64,000 bases of DNA, taken from positions 186,001 through 250,000 of the forward strand of contig NZ_BMXQ01000002.1 in the NCBI RefSeq assembly GCF_014651835.1. The letters are read 5' to 3'. The DNA comes from Pigmentiphaga litoralis. Its GTDB lineage: Bacteria; Pseudomonadota; Gammaproteobacteria; Burkholderiales; Burkholderiaceae_B. Of the stretch, positions 1 through 8,359 are shown piece by piece. Made by a program: the position numbers and the translations under genes. Each line of letters opens with the position of its first letter. Position 1 is the first letter of the stretch. The notes under the pieces were generated by a model. That model ran no database searches, had not been told where the DNA came from, and worked only from the letters and a program-made list of their open reading frames with translations.

Positions 1-1
1 G

Positions 2-484
2 TACTCGTCGCAACTGCTGGCCGACCTGGCCCGCCTGCCGTACCTGGCCGCCTTCAAGGTCGGCCAGCGCGACATGAACAAATATGCCCGCGACATCCAG
101 GCGATTCGTGACGCCGACGCCACCAAGGCCATCCTGACCTGCCACGACGAATACCTGCTGGCCTCGATGGTGCAGGGCGTGGACGGCGCGCTGGTCGGCT
201 TCGCCACCTTCATCCCGCAACTGATCATCGACCTGTGGAATGCCGTGAAGGCCGGCGACCTGAAAAAGGCGCAGGACGTGCAGGCGCTGATCACGCCACT
301 CAAGGACGCGGTGTACGGCGGCGGCGAGCCGACCGGCGAAGCGCACGCGCGCATGAAGGCCGGCATGTACCTGGCCGGCGTGATCGCCGATCCCACCGTG
401 CGCCCGCCCACCGAAGCGCCGACCGCTGCCGACAACGAGGCGTTGCGGGCCGGGCTGCGCAAGGCGGGGCTGCTGGCGCGATAG
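2..484 (+). CDS. Dihydrodipicolinate synthase/N-acetylneuraminate lyase family protein, 3' part
   Basis: Only the last 160 codons are in the window; the reading frame is open from the left edge, so the 5' half is missing. The fragment has the look of the C-terminal half of a DapA-family TIM barrel: a lysine in the LAAFKVG segment near visible residue 19 fits the Schiff-base lysine of the family, and the later stretch around EYLLASMVQGVDGALVG fits the conserved loop that reports on the active site. Family members are about 300 residues and carry out aldol cleavage or condensation of 2-keto acids. The next genes are a Bug receptor and an SDR on the same strand, a common arrangement for small catabolic clusters, so a degradative aldolase or hydratase is more likely than lysine biosynthesis. 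The substrate cannot be told from this part. Confidence 0.8.
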   Translation, partial: YSSQLLADLARLPYLAAFKVGQRDMNKYARDIQAIRDADATKAILTCHDEYLLASMVQGVDGALVGFATFIPQLIIDLWNAVKAGDLKKAQDVQALITPLKDAVYGGGEPTGEAHARMKAGMYLAGVIADPTVRPPTEAPTAADNEALRAGLRKAGLLAR

Positions 485-654
485 GCGTCGCGGCATGGCG
501 TTGCCGCTTCGACGCGAACGCTTGCGTTGTGGCGGCTCCCTGCCGCATCGATCTGCAGAATCCCGCCACGGCCTGAATTTTTGGCATCGGATCGCGGCGA
601 CCATTGGCCGCACCGTGCCGCGGCCATCATAAGAAAGATATCGGAGACACCTTC

Positions 655-1617
655 ATGCTACGCACCTTTGCTGCGCGCGCCCTTGTGGCCGCCTTTGCCC
701 TGATTCCGGCCACCGCGGCGCTTGCCGATACGTGGCCGTCGAAACAGGTCCGCATGCTGATCCCGTTCCCTCCGGGCGGCACGCTCGACACCGTGGGTCG
801 CCTGCTTGCACAGAAACTGACCGAACAGACCGGCCAGCAATTCGTGGTTGAAAACCGTGCCGGCGGCAACGGCATCATCGGCGCCGACGCCGTCGCCAAG
901 GCCCCGGCCGACGGCTACACCCTGCTGTTCAACGCCTCGACGTTCACCACGACGCCGATGACGATGAAGGCGCCGTTCGACGTCATCAAGGACTATCAAC
1001 CCATTGCCCTGGTCGCCCAGGCGCCGCTGGCCGTCGCCGTCAACAAGGACCTGCCCTTCAATGATGTGAAAGGGATGTTGAGCTACGCGAAAGCCAACCC
1101 CGGCAAGCTCAGCTTTGCGGTGGGGTCCACCGGGTCCGCCGGACAGCTCGCCACCGAACTGCTGCGCCGTGCAGGCGACATGGAATACCTGGTCGTGCCC
1201 TACAAAGGCTCGGCGCCCGCGTATCAAGGCCTGGTCGGCGGCATGATCTCCGGCTTTATCGACCCGATCCTGGGTTCCATGTCGTACTACAAAGGCGGCA
1301 TGCTGAAGATCCTGGCCGTCACCTCCAAATCGCGCGTCCCGACCCTGCCCGACGTGCCGACCGTGGGCGAGACCATTCCGGGCTACGAGTTCTACAGCTG
1401 GTACGGTCTGTGGGGTCCAGCCAAGCTGCCGATGGACATCGCCAAAAAGCTCAACGCCGAGGTCAACAAAGCACTGGCCGGCGACATGCGTGACCGGCTT
1501 GAACAGCAGGGCCTGATGCTGCAACCCGGATCGATCGACGACTTCGTGGCCTTTCAGAAAGACGACATGGCGCGGTCGCTCAAGATCGTGACGGAGGGGA
1601 ATATTCGTGCCGAATGA
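655..1617 (+). CDS. Bug-type tripartite tricarboxylate transporter substrate-binding protein
   Basis: Periplasmic solute receptor of the TctC/Bug family, 320 residues, the usual family length. It opens with a clear Sec signal peptide (hydrophobic core up to ATAALA) and then the family start WPSKQVRMLIPFPPGG with the glycine-rich carboxylate-binding loop. I chose the ATG at 655 because GGAGA lies eight bases upstream; an in-frame TTG at 604 would put an implausible polar extension in front of the signal peptide. No TctA/TctB membrane genes lie nearby, as is usual for this expanded family in Bordetella relatives. The stop overlaps the start of the following SDR by 11 bases, so the two are translated together. 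The ligand is unknown; small carboxylates are typical. Confidence 0.9.
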   Translation: MLRTFAARALVAAFALIPATAALADTWPSKQVRMLIPFPPGGTLDTVGRLLAQKLTEQTGQQFVVENRAGGNGIIGADAVAKAPADGYTLLFNASTFTTTPMTMKAPFDVIKDYQPIALVAQAPLAVAVNKDLPFNDVKGMLSYAKANPGKLSFAVGSTGSAGQLATELLRRAGDMEYLVVPYKGSAPAYQGLVGGMISGFIDPILGSMSYYKGGMLKILAVTSKSRVPTLPDVPTVGETIPGYEFYSWYGLWGPAKLPMDIAKKLNAEVNKALAGDMRDRLEQQGLMLQPGSIDDFVAFQKDDMARSLKIVTEGNIRAE

Positions 1618-2377
1618 ACACGGATCACAGACGGGTAAGGGCGCGTCTGCCGCAAGCGGACCGACGACCGGGACCGGGGCAGGCACGGCGGCTCGTCACG
1701 CGGTCGTCACGGGCAGCAGTTCCGGCATCGGCAAAGCCATCGCGACCGGTCTGCTGGCCGAGGGCTGGCAGGTCAGCGGTCTGGACGTTGCTCCGCCCAC
1801 GCTGGATCATGCGGGCTTTCGTTCGATCACGGTGGACCTGCGCAACGTGGACGCCATGGTCGCCGCTGCCCGCGAACTGACTGAGGTGGCAGCCTTCGTC
1901 CACGCGGCGGGTGTACTGAGGGTGGGCGCCCTGGGCGAGCTCGATGCATCTGCTGGCGCGTTGATGTGGCAATTGCATGTGCAGGCGGCATCCGTGCTGG
2001 CCGATGTGCTGGTTCCCGCCATGGTCGAACGCCGCCACGGCCGCGTCGTCCTGCTAGGCAGCCGCGTGGCGCAAGGCATGGCCGGCCGCAGCCAATACGC
2101 CGCCACCAAGGCGGCCATGATCGCCCTGGCACGCAGCTGGGCCGCCGAAGTCACCCCCTTTGGCGTCACCATCAACGTCGTCTCGCCCGCCGCCACCCAG
2201 ACCGCCATGTCGAGCGACCCCGCCCGCGCCGCCGACGCGCCCCGCCTGCCCCCCATTGGCCGCCTCATCCGCCCGGAAGAAATCGCGGCCACGGTCGCAT
2301 TCCTGCTGTCGCCCGCGGCCGAGGCGATGACGGGGCAGGATATTCAGCTGTGTGGCGGTGCGTCGCTGGTCCGGTAG
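1607..2377 (+). CDS. Short-chain dehydrogenase/reductase (SDR) family oxidoreductase
   Basis: NAD(P)-dependent SDR of 256 residues. The cofactor motif TGSSSGIG is at residues 35-42 and the catalytic YxxxK (YAATK) at 164-168, with the preceding serine in LLGSR. The start is a GTG inside the end of the upstream receptor gene, preceded by GGAGGGG at seven bases. The first 30 residues are rich in Gly, Ala and Thr and lie before the first Rossmann strand; this tail is unusual, and a later start cannot be excluded although none has a good ribosome site. Substrate unknown. Overlap with the receptor gene suggests it acts on the compound that the receptor binds or a product of it (inference). Confidence 0.85.
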   Translation: MPNEHGSQTGKGASAASGPTTGTGAGTAARHAVVTGSSSGIGKAIATGLLAEGWQVSGLDVAPPTLDHAGFRSITVDLRNVDAMVAAARELTEVAAFVHAAGVLRVGALGELDASAGALMWQLHVQAASVLADVLVPAMVERRHGRVVLLGSRVAQGMAGRSQYAATKAAMIALARSWAAEVTPFGVTINVVSPAATQTAMSSDPARAADAPRLPPIGRLIRPEEIAATVAFLLSPAAEAMTGQDIQLCGGASLVR

Positions 2378-2431
2378 GAGGGGGGGGGCGCCACGGTACG
2401 ATGGGCCTGACGCCTGCCCAATGGACACTTC

Positions 2432-2749
2432 ATGACCGACACGCCCGACATCCCGAATACCCGGGCCGCATCCCCTGCGCCCCGCATCGCCATCACCTAC
2501 TGCACCCAATGCCTGTGGCTGCTGCGCGCCGCCTGGATGGCGCAGGAACTGCTGTCCACCTTCAGCACGGAACTCGGCGAAGTCGCCCTGGTGCCTGGCA
2601 CCGGCGGCATCTTCCAGATCCGTTATGACGACACCCTGATCTGGGACCGCAAGACCGACGGCGGCTTTCCGGAAGCCAAGGTGCTCAAGCAACGCGTGCG
2701 CGATCGGCTGGATCCGGGGCGGGACATGGGGCACGTGGATCGCGTGTAG
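2432..2749 (+). CDS. SelT/SelW/SelH (Rdx) family thioredoxin-like protein
   Basis: Small protein of 105 residues. The segment ITYCTQCLWLLRAAW carries a CxxC (Cys24, Cys27) right after the first beta strand, and the later GTGGIFQI and LIWDRKTDGGFPEAK segments match the Rdx family, the bacterial relatives of SelW/SelT. The selenocysteine position of the animal proteins is occupied by cysteine. The family has a thioredoxin-like fold and is presumed to act in redox chemistry; the actual partner is not known. The first 18 residues are a polar leader. It stands alone between the SDR and the converging pyrF gene, 54 bases after the SDR stop. Confidence 0.8.
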   Translation: MTDTPDIPNTRAASPAPRIAITYCTQCLWLLRAAWMAQELLSTFSTELGEVALVPGTGGIFQIRYDDTLIWDRKTDGGFPEAKVLKQRVRDRLDPGRDMGHVDRV

Positions 2750-2803
2750 GACGCGACAAACGCTTTGCAGGCGCGAGCGGTCAGACGCCGCGCCCTGCCA
2801 AGG

Positions 2804-3631
2804 TCAGCCCTTCTGCGCTCGAGCCCCATTGATCGCATCCCGCGTCTGCAGGGCCATGGCCTTGGCGGCGTCGCGCCAGTCGTCGCCCTGGCTGGCGTAC
2901 AGGATCGCCCGTGACGAGTTGATCAGCATGCCGGTGCCAGCCGCGTTGCAGCCGGCCTGGACGGTCGCCAGGACGTCGCCGCCCTGGGCGCCGACACCGG
3001 GCACCAGCAGGGGCATGTCGGCGCCGACACGGGCGCGCACGGCGGCGAGTTCGGCAGGGAAGGTGGCGCCAACCACCAGGCCGCATTGGCCATGGCGGTT
3101 CCATTTGTCGGCGACCAGGCTGGCGACGCGCAAGTACAGCGGTTCGCCGTCGGTTTCCAGGAATTGCAGGTCGGACCCGCCGGGGTTGGAGGTGCGGCAC
3201 AGGACGAACACGCCGCGATCCGGAAACGCAAAATACGGTTCGACCGAATCCGCGCCCATGTAGGGGCTGACGGTGACGGCGTCGGCCTGGTAGCGCTCGA
3301 AGGCTTCGATCGCGTACTGCTCGGCGGTGGATCCGATGTCGCCGCGCTTGGCGTCAAGCACGACCGGAATCGTGGGATGGGCCTGGCGGATGTGCGCACA
3401 GAGGGCTTCGAGCTGGTCTTCGGCGCGCTGGGCGGCAAAGTAGGCGATCTGCGGCTTGAAGGCGGACGCATAGGGGGCGCTGGCGTCGACGATGTCGCGG
3501 CAGAAGTCGAAGATGCGGTCCTGGCGACCTTTCAGATCGGCGGGAAACCGCGCCGGATCGGGGTCGAGACCCACGGTCAACAGGGAATCGGAGGCCGACC
3601 AGGCCTGGGCGAGCTTTTGGGTGAATGACAT
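2804..3631 (-). CDS. pyrF: Orotidine 5'-phosphate decarboxylase, type 2
   Basis: Catalyses the last step of UMP synthesis, decarboxylation of OMP, in the cytoplasm. The 275-residue length, the start [20 protein letters not shown] followed by GLDPDP, and the catalytic [15 protein letters not shown] block identify the long type-2 PyrF common in betaproteobacteria and actinobacteria, not the short E. coli type. An upstream in-frame ATG at 3667 would add 12 residues that are not part of the family's N terminus, so 3631 is preferred although no strong ribosome site precedes either. It converges on the Rdx-like gene and is followed upstream by dgkA on the same strand, 75 bases away. Confidence 0.93.
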   Translation of the reverse strand: MSFTQKLAQAWSASDSLLTVGLDPDPARFPADLKGRQDRIFDFCRDIVDASAPYASAFKPQIAYFAAQRAEDQLEALCAHIRQAHPTIPVVLDAKRGDIGSTAEQYAIEAFERYQADAVTVSPYMGADSVEPYFAFPDRGVFVLCRTSNPGGSDLQFLETDGEPLYLRVASLVADKWNRHGQCGLVVGATFPAELAAVRARVGADMPLLVPGVGAQGGDVLATVQAGCNAAGTGMLINSSRAILYASQGDDWRDAAKAMALQTRDAINGARAQKG

Positions 3632-3706
3632 CGGGAGCGCCGTGCGAGGGGTGTTCAACCGCGCCATTGTAGGAGCAACCGGGCAATGCGCTAAATCCGG
3701 CCTGTT

Positions 3707-4108
3707 TCAGCCGAACCAGTTCCAGCGGTCGGCCGCCACCGCGAACCACACGATGCCCGCGAACATCAGCATCACCATGACCGCTGCGCTGCCGATGTCC
3801 TTGGCCCGGCCGATCAGCGGATGCGGCTCGACCGTCAGCGCATCGGCCACGGCTTCCACGGCCGAATTGAGCAGTTCGGTCACCAGCACGAGCACGATGG
3901 TTGCCAGCAGAACGATGATTTCCAGCAGGTCGCGCCCGAGCCAGAAGGCGGCCGGCACCATGACCACGGCCAGCGCAGCTTCCTGGCGAAAGGCGGCTTC
4001 GTGCTTGAACGCCGCGCGCAGGCCCTGCAGCGAATATTGCAGCGCGCGCGCCACCCGCTGCAGGCCGCCTTTGCTTTTGAAGGGAGAGTGTCCGGGTGGG
4101 GTGTTCAT
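3707..4108 (-). CDS. dgkA: Diacylglycerol kinase
   Basis: Small integral-membrane kinase of 133 residues that phosphorylates diacylglycerol to phosphatidic acid, recycling the diacylglycerol left by membrane-derived glucan substitution and lipid turnover. Three hydrophobic helices are visible, and the family signature is intact: ELLNSAVEAVADALTVE followed by HPLIGRAKDIGSAAV. The start is set at the ATG giving MNTPPGHSPFKSKGG; an in-frame upstream ATG adds 16 residues unlike the family. The genome also encodes opgGH in this window, and glucan decoration is the main source of diacylglycerol in Proteobacteria, so the two are functionally linked though not adjacent. Confidence 0.93.
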   Translation of the reverse strand: MNTPPGHSPFKSKGGLQRVARALQYSLQGLRAAFKHEAAFRQEAALAVVMVPAAFWLGRDLLEIIVLLATIVLVLVTELLNSAVEAVADALTVEPHPLIGRAKDIGSAAVMVMLMFAGIVWFAVAADRWNWFG

Positions 4109-4336
4109 GTCGGGGTTGCGGCCAGAAGCTGTCAGGTGGCAGCAGGATACAGGCAATTGCTGACCGAACGGGTGTCAGTTGCAGGACGGTGGCGGCGTAC
4201 CCGGGACAGGTCTGTCCTTGCTCGTTTGCCCGCCTGTCGCGAACCCCGTCCGTGGGGCTATAGTCGTCAGGATGCCTGCACAAGCGGCGCGCCCGCGGAT
4301 CACCGCGCGGCAAACAGACAAGGATGGAGACTGACG

Positions 4337-5335
4337 ATGGGCAATTCCGACACGTGTCATGGAACCGTAAAAAAGCACGCGGCGCGGTGGGCGCTCGTGG
4401 CAATGATGGCGGCGGCCTGGGCGGCGCCGGCTGCCGCGGACTATCCTGACAGGCCGGTGCGGGTGGTGGTGGGATTTGCCGCGGGCGGCTCGACCGACAT
4501 TGCCGCGCGCATCATCTCCAAGGCCCTGACCGACGCCCTGGGGCAAAGCTTCGTGGTCGAGAACAAGCCGGGCGCGGGCAGCAACATTGCGGCCGAACAG
4601 GTCGCGCGCGCCAAGCCCGATGGCTACACGCTGTACATGGTCGCCGTCACCAGCGCCATCAACCAGACCCTGTACAAGAACCTGAGCTTCGACCTGAACA
4701 AGGACTTCACCCCGATCGCGCTGGTCGTCAAGGTGCCCAACCTGCTGGTCGTGAATCCCGCCGTGCCGGCCAAGTCGGTGCAGGAACTGGTCAGCTACCT
4801 CAAGACCAACGCGGCCAAGGTGTCGTACGCGTCGTCGGGCAGCGGCACGTCGATCCACATGGCGGGCGAGCTGTTCAAGCTGCAGTCCGGCCTGAACATC
4901 CAGCATGTGCCGTACAAGGGCAGCGCGCCGGCCGTGACCGACCTGATCGGCAACCAGACGCAATACATGTTCGACAACATGCCGTCGTCGTGGCCGCAGG
5001 TTCAGGCCGGCAAGCTGCGCGCCCTGGCGGTGACCACCAAAGAACGGTCGGCCACGGCGCCTGAACTGCCCACCATGGCCGAGTCGGGTTTCCCGAATTT
5101 CGATGTGTCGTCGTGGTTTGGGCTGATCGCGCCGGCCGGTACGCCGGCCGATGTCGTCACCAAAGTGAATACGGCCGTCGTCAAGGCCATGGATGACCCT
5201 GCCGTGCAAAAGTCCTTCAAGGACCTGGGTGCGGTATGGATCAAGACGACACCCACCGAGTTCGGCAACTTCATCAAGGCCGAAGTCAACCAGTGGGCAA
5301 CCGTGGTGAAGGCGTCGGGCGCAACGGTCGACTGA
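4337..5335 (+). CDS. Bug-type tripartite tricarboxylate transporter substrate-binding protein
   Basis: Second Bug/TctC receptor of the window, 332 residues. A signal peptide with core WALVAMMAAAWAAPAAA ends before DYPDRPVRVVVGFAAGGSTD, the family's first strand and ligand loop; GAGSNIAAEQVARAKPDGYT is the second hallmark. The ATG at 4337 has GGAGA six bases upstream. The gene is divergent from dgkA, and the 228-base gap between them holds an inverted repeat GGACAG-GT-CTGTCC (4204-4217) and a TATAGT hexamer (4259-4264) that could serve as a -10. It is monocistronic, with no transporter or enzyme gene on its strand nearby, so its ligand cannot be inferred. Confidence 0.9.
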   Translation: MGNSDTCHGTVKKHAARWALVAMMAAAWAAPAAADYPDRPVRVVVGFAAGGSTDIAARIISKALTDALGQSFVVENKPGAGSNIAAEQVARAKPDGYTLYMVAVTSAINQTLYKNLSFDLNKDFTPIALVVKVPNLLVVNPAVPAKSVQELVSYLKTNAAKVSYASSGSGTSIHMAGELFKLQSGLNIQHVPYKGSAPAVTDLIGNQTQYMFDNMPSSWPQVQAGKLRALAVTTKERSATAPELPTMAESGFPNFDVSSWFGLIAPAGTPADVVTKVNTAVVKAMDDPAVQKSFKDLGAVWIKTTPTEFGNFIKAEVNQWATVVKASGATVD

Positions 5336-5398
5336 CCGCCGCGTGGGGGCCAGCCGCGGCCAGGTTGACCGCGGCTGGCCTGGACTCGGCGTGCGTCC

Positions 5399-7579
5399 TC
5401 AAGCCACTTGCGGGAAGGGCAGGCTGCGCACGCGTTTGCCGGTCAGCCTGGCCATGGCGTTGGCCACCGCAGGCGCCACGGGTGGCAGACCCACCTCGCC
5501 GATACCGCCCGGGGGATTGTCGGTCGGCAAGACCTTGATCTCCACCAGCGGCGTCGCGTCGGCCCGCAGGATCGGGTAATCCGTCAGATTGCTCTGCTGG
5601 ACCTGCCCCGCCTTGTAGCTCAGGGTCTCGCCCAAGGCGGCCGACAGCCCGAAGATGGCCGCGCCTTCCACCTGCGCCCGGACGTTGCGCGGCATGATCG
5701 CGTGTCCGCAATCGACCGCCGCCCACATCTGATGCACGACGGGTTTGCCGTCCTTCATCGACACTTCGACCACCATCGCAATGAAGGTGTTCCAGGCGTC
5801 CGAGAAGGCCATGCCCAGCGCACGGCCGTTCGCGCGGGGCGTGCTCCAGCCGGCCATGTCGGCCGCGGTGCGCAGCACGGCTTGGGCACGCGGGGATCCT
5901 TGCGTCAGGTCCATGCGGATCTTGAGCGGATCCTGCTTCGTTTCGGCGGCAATCTCGTCCACCAGCGTTTCCATCACGAATTTCTGGTAGCCGGCGCCCA
6001 CGCCGCGCCAGTAGCTCACGTCCACGCCGCGTTCGTCGCGCACGTGTTCCACCAGCGTCGCGGGAATGCCGTAGACGCCGTCCGCCCCTTCCATGACCGG
6101 CGCGTCCTTGCCGCCCGCCGCCTTGAAGATGGCCGGCGAGGTCCGCGCGTAGATGCTTTCCGACACCGTGCGGTGGCGCAGGCTTTGCAGCTTGCCGTTG
6201 CCATCCACGCCCGCGACCACATGGTGCGCGGTCAGGGGGCGCGGCTTGGAGCGCTGGAAATCGTCTTCGCGCGTCCAGATCATCTGCACCGGCACGCCGG
6301 GCATGGCCTTGGCCAGTTGTGCGGCCTCGATCGTGTAGTCGGCTTCGGCGCGGCGGCCGTAGCCACCGCCCAGCAGCGTGATGTTGACCTTGATGTTCTC
6401 GGGCTTGAACCCGGCCGCCGCGGCCACGGTGCCGATCACCACGCTGGGCACTTGCGATGGCACCCAGAGTTCGATCGTGTCGCCCGTGACGAGCGCGGTG
6501 CAGTTCATGGGTTCCATCGTGAACTGCGCGACGTGGTCGCTGGTGTAGGTGGCCTTGAAGGTGCGCGCCACGCCGGACTGGGCTGCGGCCACGTCGCCAC
6601 TCTTGTGCCAGACGGTGCCGGCATCGTCCAGGTTCTCGGCGCGTTTGACATATTCCTTCAGCACCACGTCGCTGTCGTAGGTGCGTGCCTGGGACGTCGT
6701 GGTCCAGGTCACCTCGAGCAGATCGCGGGCCTTGCGTGCCGTCGCGAACGAATCGGCCACCACGGCCACGGCCTGTGGTAGGGTGACGACCTGCTTGACG
6801 CCCTTGACGGCGCGCGCGGCGGTGTCGTTGACCTTGACCGGTTGTTCACCCTGTACGGGTGCGTAGCGGATCGCGGCCCACACCATGCCGGGGCGGCGGA
6901 TGTCCAGGCCGTAGACCGCCGTGCCATCGGCCTTGGACGCGACGTCCACCCGCATGGGGTCGGTGCCGATGATCGTGAATTCCGACATCGGCTTGAGCAT
7001 GGTCTTGTCGACCTTGGGCAGGGCAGCGGGAGCCTGCGCGGTCGCGGCGATCTCTCCATAGGTCACGCGGCGGCCCGTGGGCGTGTGCACCAGCGTGCTT
7101 TTTTCGGCCCGGATCTCGTTGGCCGGGACCTTCCAGGCCTGGGCCGCGGCGTCGATCATGACCAGGCGCGCCTGCAGGCCGGCCAGGCGCAGCGACTCGT
7201 AGTAGCCCTTGATGGTGCGGGACGACCCCGTCACCAGGCCACCGCCGAAAGCCGGATTGCCGAAACGCTTGGCGTCCGTGGGCGCCTGCTCGACACGCAC
7301 GCGGCTCCAGTCCAGATTCATTTCTTCCGCAAAGATCATCGGAATGGCCGTCATCGTGCCCTGGCCCATTTCGGACGCGGGCGAGTAGATGGTGGCGATG
7401 TTGTCGGGCGAGATGCTGACCCAGGCGACCGGGCGAAAGCCGCCTGACGGTGCCGCGGCGGTGGCGGCATCCGCGGCCTGCGCGTCGTTCAACGCGGCCA
7501 GCGGGCCAAAGGCGATGCCTACCGAAAAGGCGCCGGCGCCAACGATGAAACGGCGGCGGGAAACGTTCTTGATGTCCAT
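5399..7579 (-). CDS. Molybdopterin-binding large subunit, isoquinoline 1-oxidoreductase beta type (xanthine dehydrogenase family)
   Basis: Large molybdenum-cofactor subunit of a two-subunit hydroxylase, 726 residues, close to the usual length of IorB-type subunits. It begins with a twin-arginine signal (SRRRFIVGAG, Arg 8-10) and hydrophobic stretch, so the enzyme is exported folded, as known for this subfamily. Substrate-pocket and Moco-binding glycine motifs are visible (EMGQGTMTAIPMIFAEEM, GGGYGRRAEADY, YWRGVGAG). The start at 7579 is preceded by GGGAG at about six bases. It follows the small [2Fe-2S] subunit gene by 17 bases, forming an operon. The family hydroxylates N-heterocycles or oxidises aldehydes; the substrate is not decidable here. 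No XdhC/CoxF chaperone or cytochrome c gene accompanies it. Confidence 0.88.
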   Translation of the reverse strand: MDIKNVSRRRFIVGAGAFSVGIAFGPLAALNDAQAADAATAAAPSGGFRPVAWVSISPDNIATIYSPASEMGQGTMTAIPMIFAEEMNLDWSRVRVEQAPTDAKRFGNPAFGGGLVTGSSRTIKGYYESLRLAGLQARLVMIDAAAQAWKVPANEIRAEKSTLVHTPTGRRVTYGEIAATAQAPAALPKVDKTMLKPMSEFTIIGTDPMRVDVASKADGTAVYGLDIRRPGMVWAAIRYAPVQGEQPVKVNDTAARAVKGVKQVVTLPQAVAVVADSFATARKARDLLEVTWTTTSQARTYDSDVVLKEYVKRAENLDDAGTVWHKSGDVAAAQSGVARTFKATYTSDHVAQFTMEPMNCTALVTGDTIELWVPSQVPSVVIGTVAAAAGFKPENIKVNITLLGGGYGRRAEADYTIEAAQLAKAMPGVPVQMIWTREDDFQRSKPRPLTAHHVVAGVDGNGKLQSLRHRTVSESIYARTSPAIFKAAGGKDAPVMEGADGVYGIPATLVEHVRDERGVDVSYWRGVGAGYQKFVMETLVDEIAAETKQDPLKIRMDLTQGSPRAQAVLRTAADMAGWSTPRANGRALGMAFSDAWNTFIAMVVEVSMKDGKPVVHQMWAAVDCGHAIMPRNVRAQVEGAAIFGLSAALGETLSYKAGQVQQSNLTDYPILRADATPLVEIKVLPTDNPPGGIGEVGLPPVAPAVANAMARLTGKRVRSLPFPQVA

Positions 7580-7596
7580 GTGCTGCTCCCGTCGGC

Positions 7597-8058
7597 TCAG
7601 GCCGAAGCCTTGTGCACGCTGATGACGGCAGCGGCGATCTGGTTGTAGGTACCGCAGCGGCACAGATTGCCGGCCATGCCTTCGAGCACGGCGTCGCGGG
7701 TCAGGGGACCTTTGGCGTCCTTCAGCAGGCCGGCGGCCGTCATGATCTGGCCCGACTGGCAGTAGCCGCACTGCGGGGCCTGCTGCGCGACCCAGGCGGC
7801 GCTGAGCGCCTTGCCTTCGGCCGTGGCAGCCACGCCTTCGATGGTCGTGACCTGCATGCCGGCCACGGCCGCGGCCGGCAGCACACACGAACGTGTCGGC
7901 GCGCCGTTCAGATGCACCGTACAGGCGCCGCACTGGGCGACGCCGCAACCGTATTTGGTGCCGGTCAGATTGAAGTCTTCACGGATGATCCACAGCAGGG
8001 GCTTGTCGTCCGCCACGTCTGCGGAGACGGGCTTGCCATTGAGTACGAAATCGACCAC
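7597..8058 (-). CDS. (2Fe-2S)-binding small subunit, isoquinoline 1-oxidoreductase alpha type
   Basis: Electron-transfer subunit of 153 residues carrying two [2Fe-2S] clusters. The plant-ferredoxin-type cluster is at YGCGVAQCGACTVHLNG and the second cluster in the helical domain at CGYCQSGQIM and GNLCRCGTY. The start is a GTG at 8058, chosen because AGGAGA lies six bases upstream and because the resulting N terminus VDFVLNGKPVSA matches the family; a longer frame exists but begins with unrelated sequence. It has no signal peptide and would be carried across the membrane by the Tat signal of its partner, as established for such pairs. First gene of the two-gene operon. Confidence 0.9.
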   Translation of the reverse strand: MVDFVLNGKPVSADVADDKPLLWIIREDFNLTGTKYGCGVAQCGACTVHLNGAPTRSCVLPAAAVAGMQVTTIEGVAATAEGKALSAAWVAQQAPQCGYCQSGQIMTAAGLLKDAKGPLTRDAVLEGMAGNLCRCGTYNQIAAAVISVHKASA

Positions 8059-8359
8059 GGGGGTTCTCCTGGGAAGCGGATTCCGGAAAAAGAAAGAATG
8101 ACGCGCAGGGCGTCGATGGACGGGACGAGTATCCCACCTTTGTCTGGACAATCAAAGACGCGCGCCGCGCGCGGGCGTGTCAGATCGTAGTCTTCCAGGC
8201 GGCTAGGTAATACCCGTAGGAACCCTGCGCTGCGGCGCAGCGGTCGGGCGCGCGCGTCGATGTGCACCTTCGCTACGTGCCCAGGTCGCCAGGTACACGG
8301 GGACTTCGCCTCGATCGACATCCGTGGATCGCGGGTCAACGCCTTGACCACGCCGCGTC
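8059..8359. other. Intergenic region between the iorA-like gene and eutC
   Basis: This 301-base gap should contain the promoter of the molybdenum hydroxylase operon and the end of the eut transcript. The only structure I see is a short hairpin at 8225-8240 (CTGCGC, four-base loop, GCGCAG) with no U tract. I see no gene, no clear sigma-70 promoter and no repeat. Confidence 0.4.

Noticed and set aside
658..1686. Long open frames antisense to the first Bug receptor, and similar ones throughout
   Set aside because: They mirror real genes with strong signatures, lack ribosome sites and have His/Arg/Gly-rich compositions typical of GC-rich shadow frames.
3821..4336. In-frame extension of the second Bug receptor back through dgkA
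   Set aside because: It would overlap dgkA on the other strand and put 172 unrelated residues before a clear signal peptide; the ATG at 4337 has a ribosome site.
7580..7948. N-terminal extension of the molybdopterin subunit into the iorA-like gene
   Set aside because: The extension is an alternative frame of the small subunit, and a Tat signal starts exactly at 7579.
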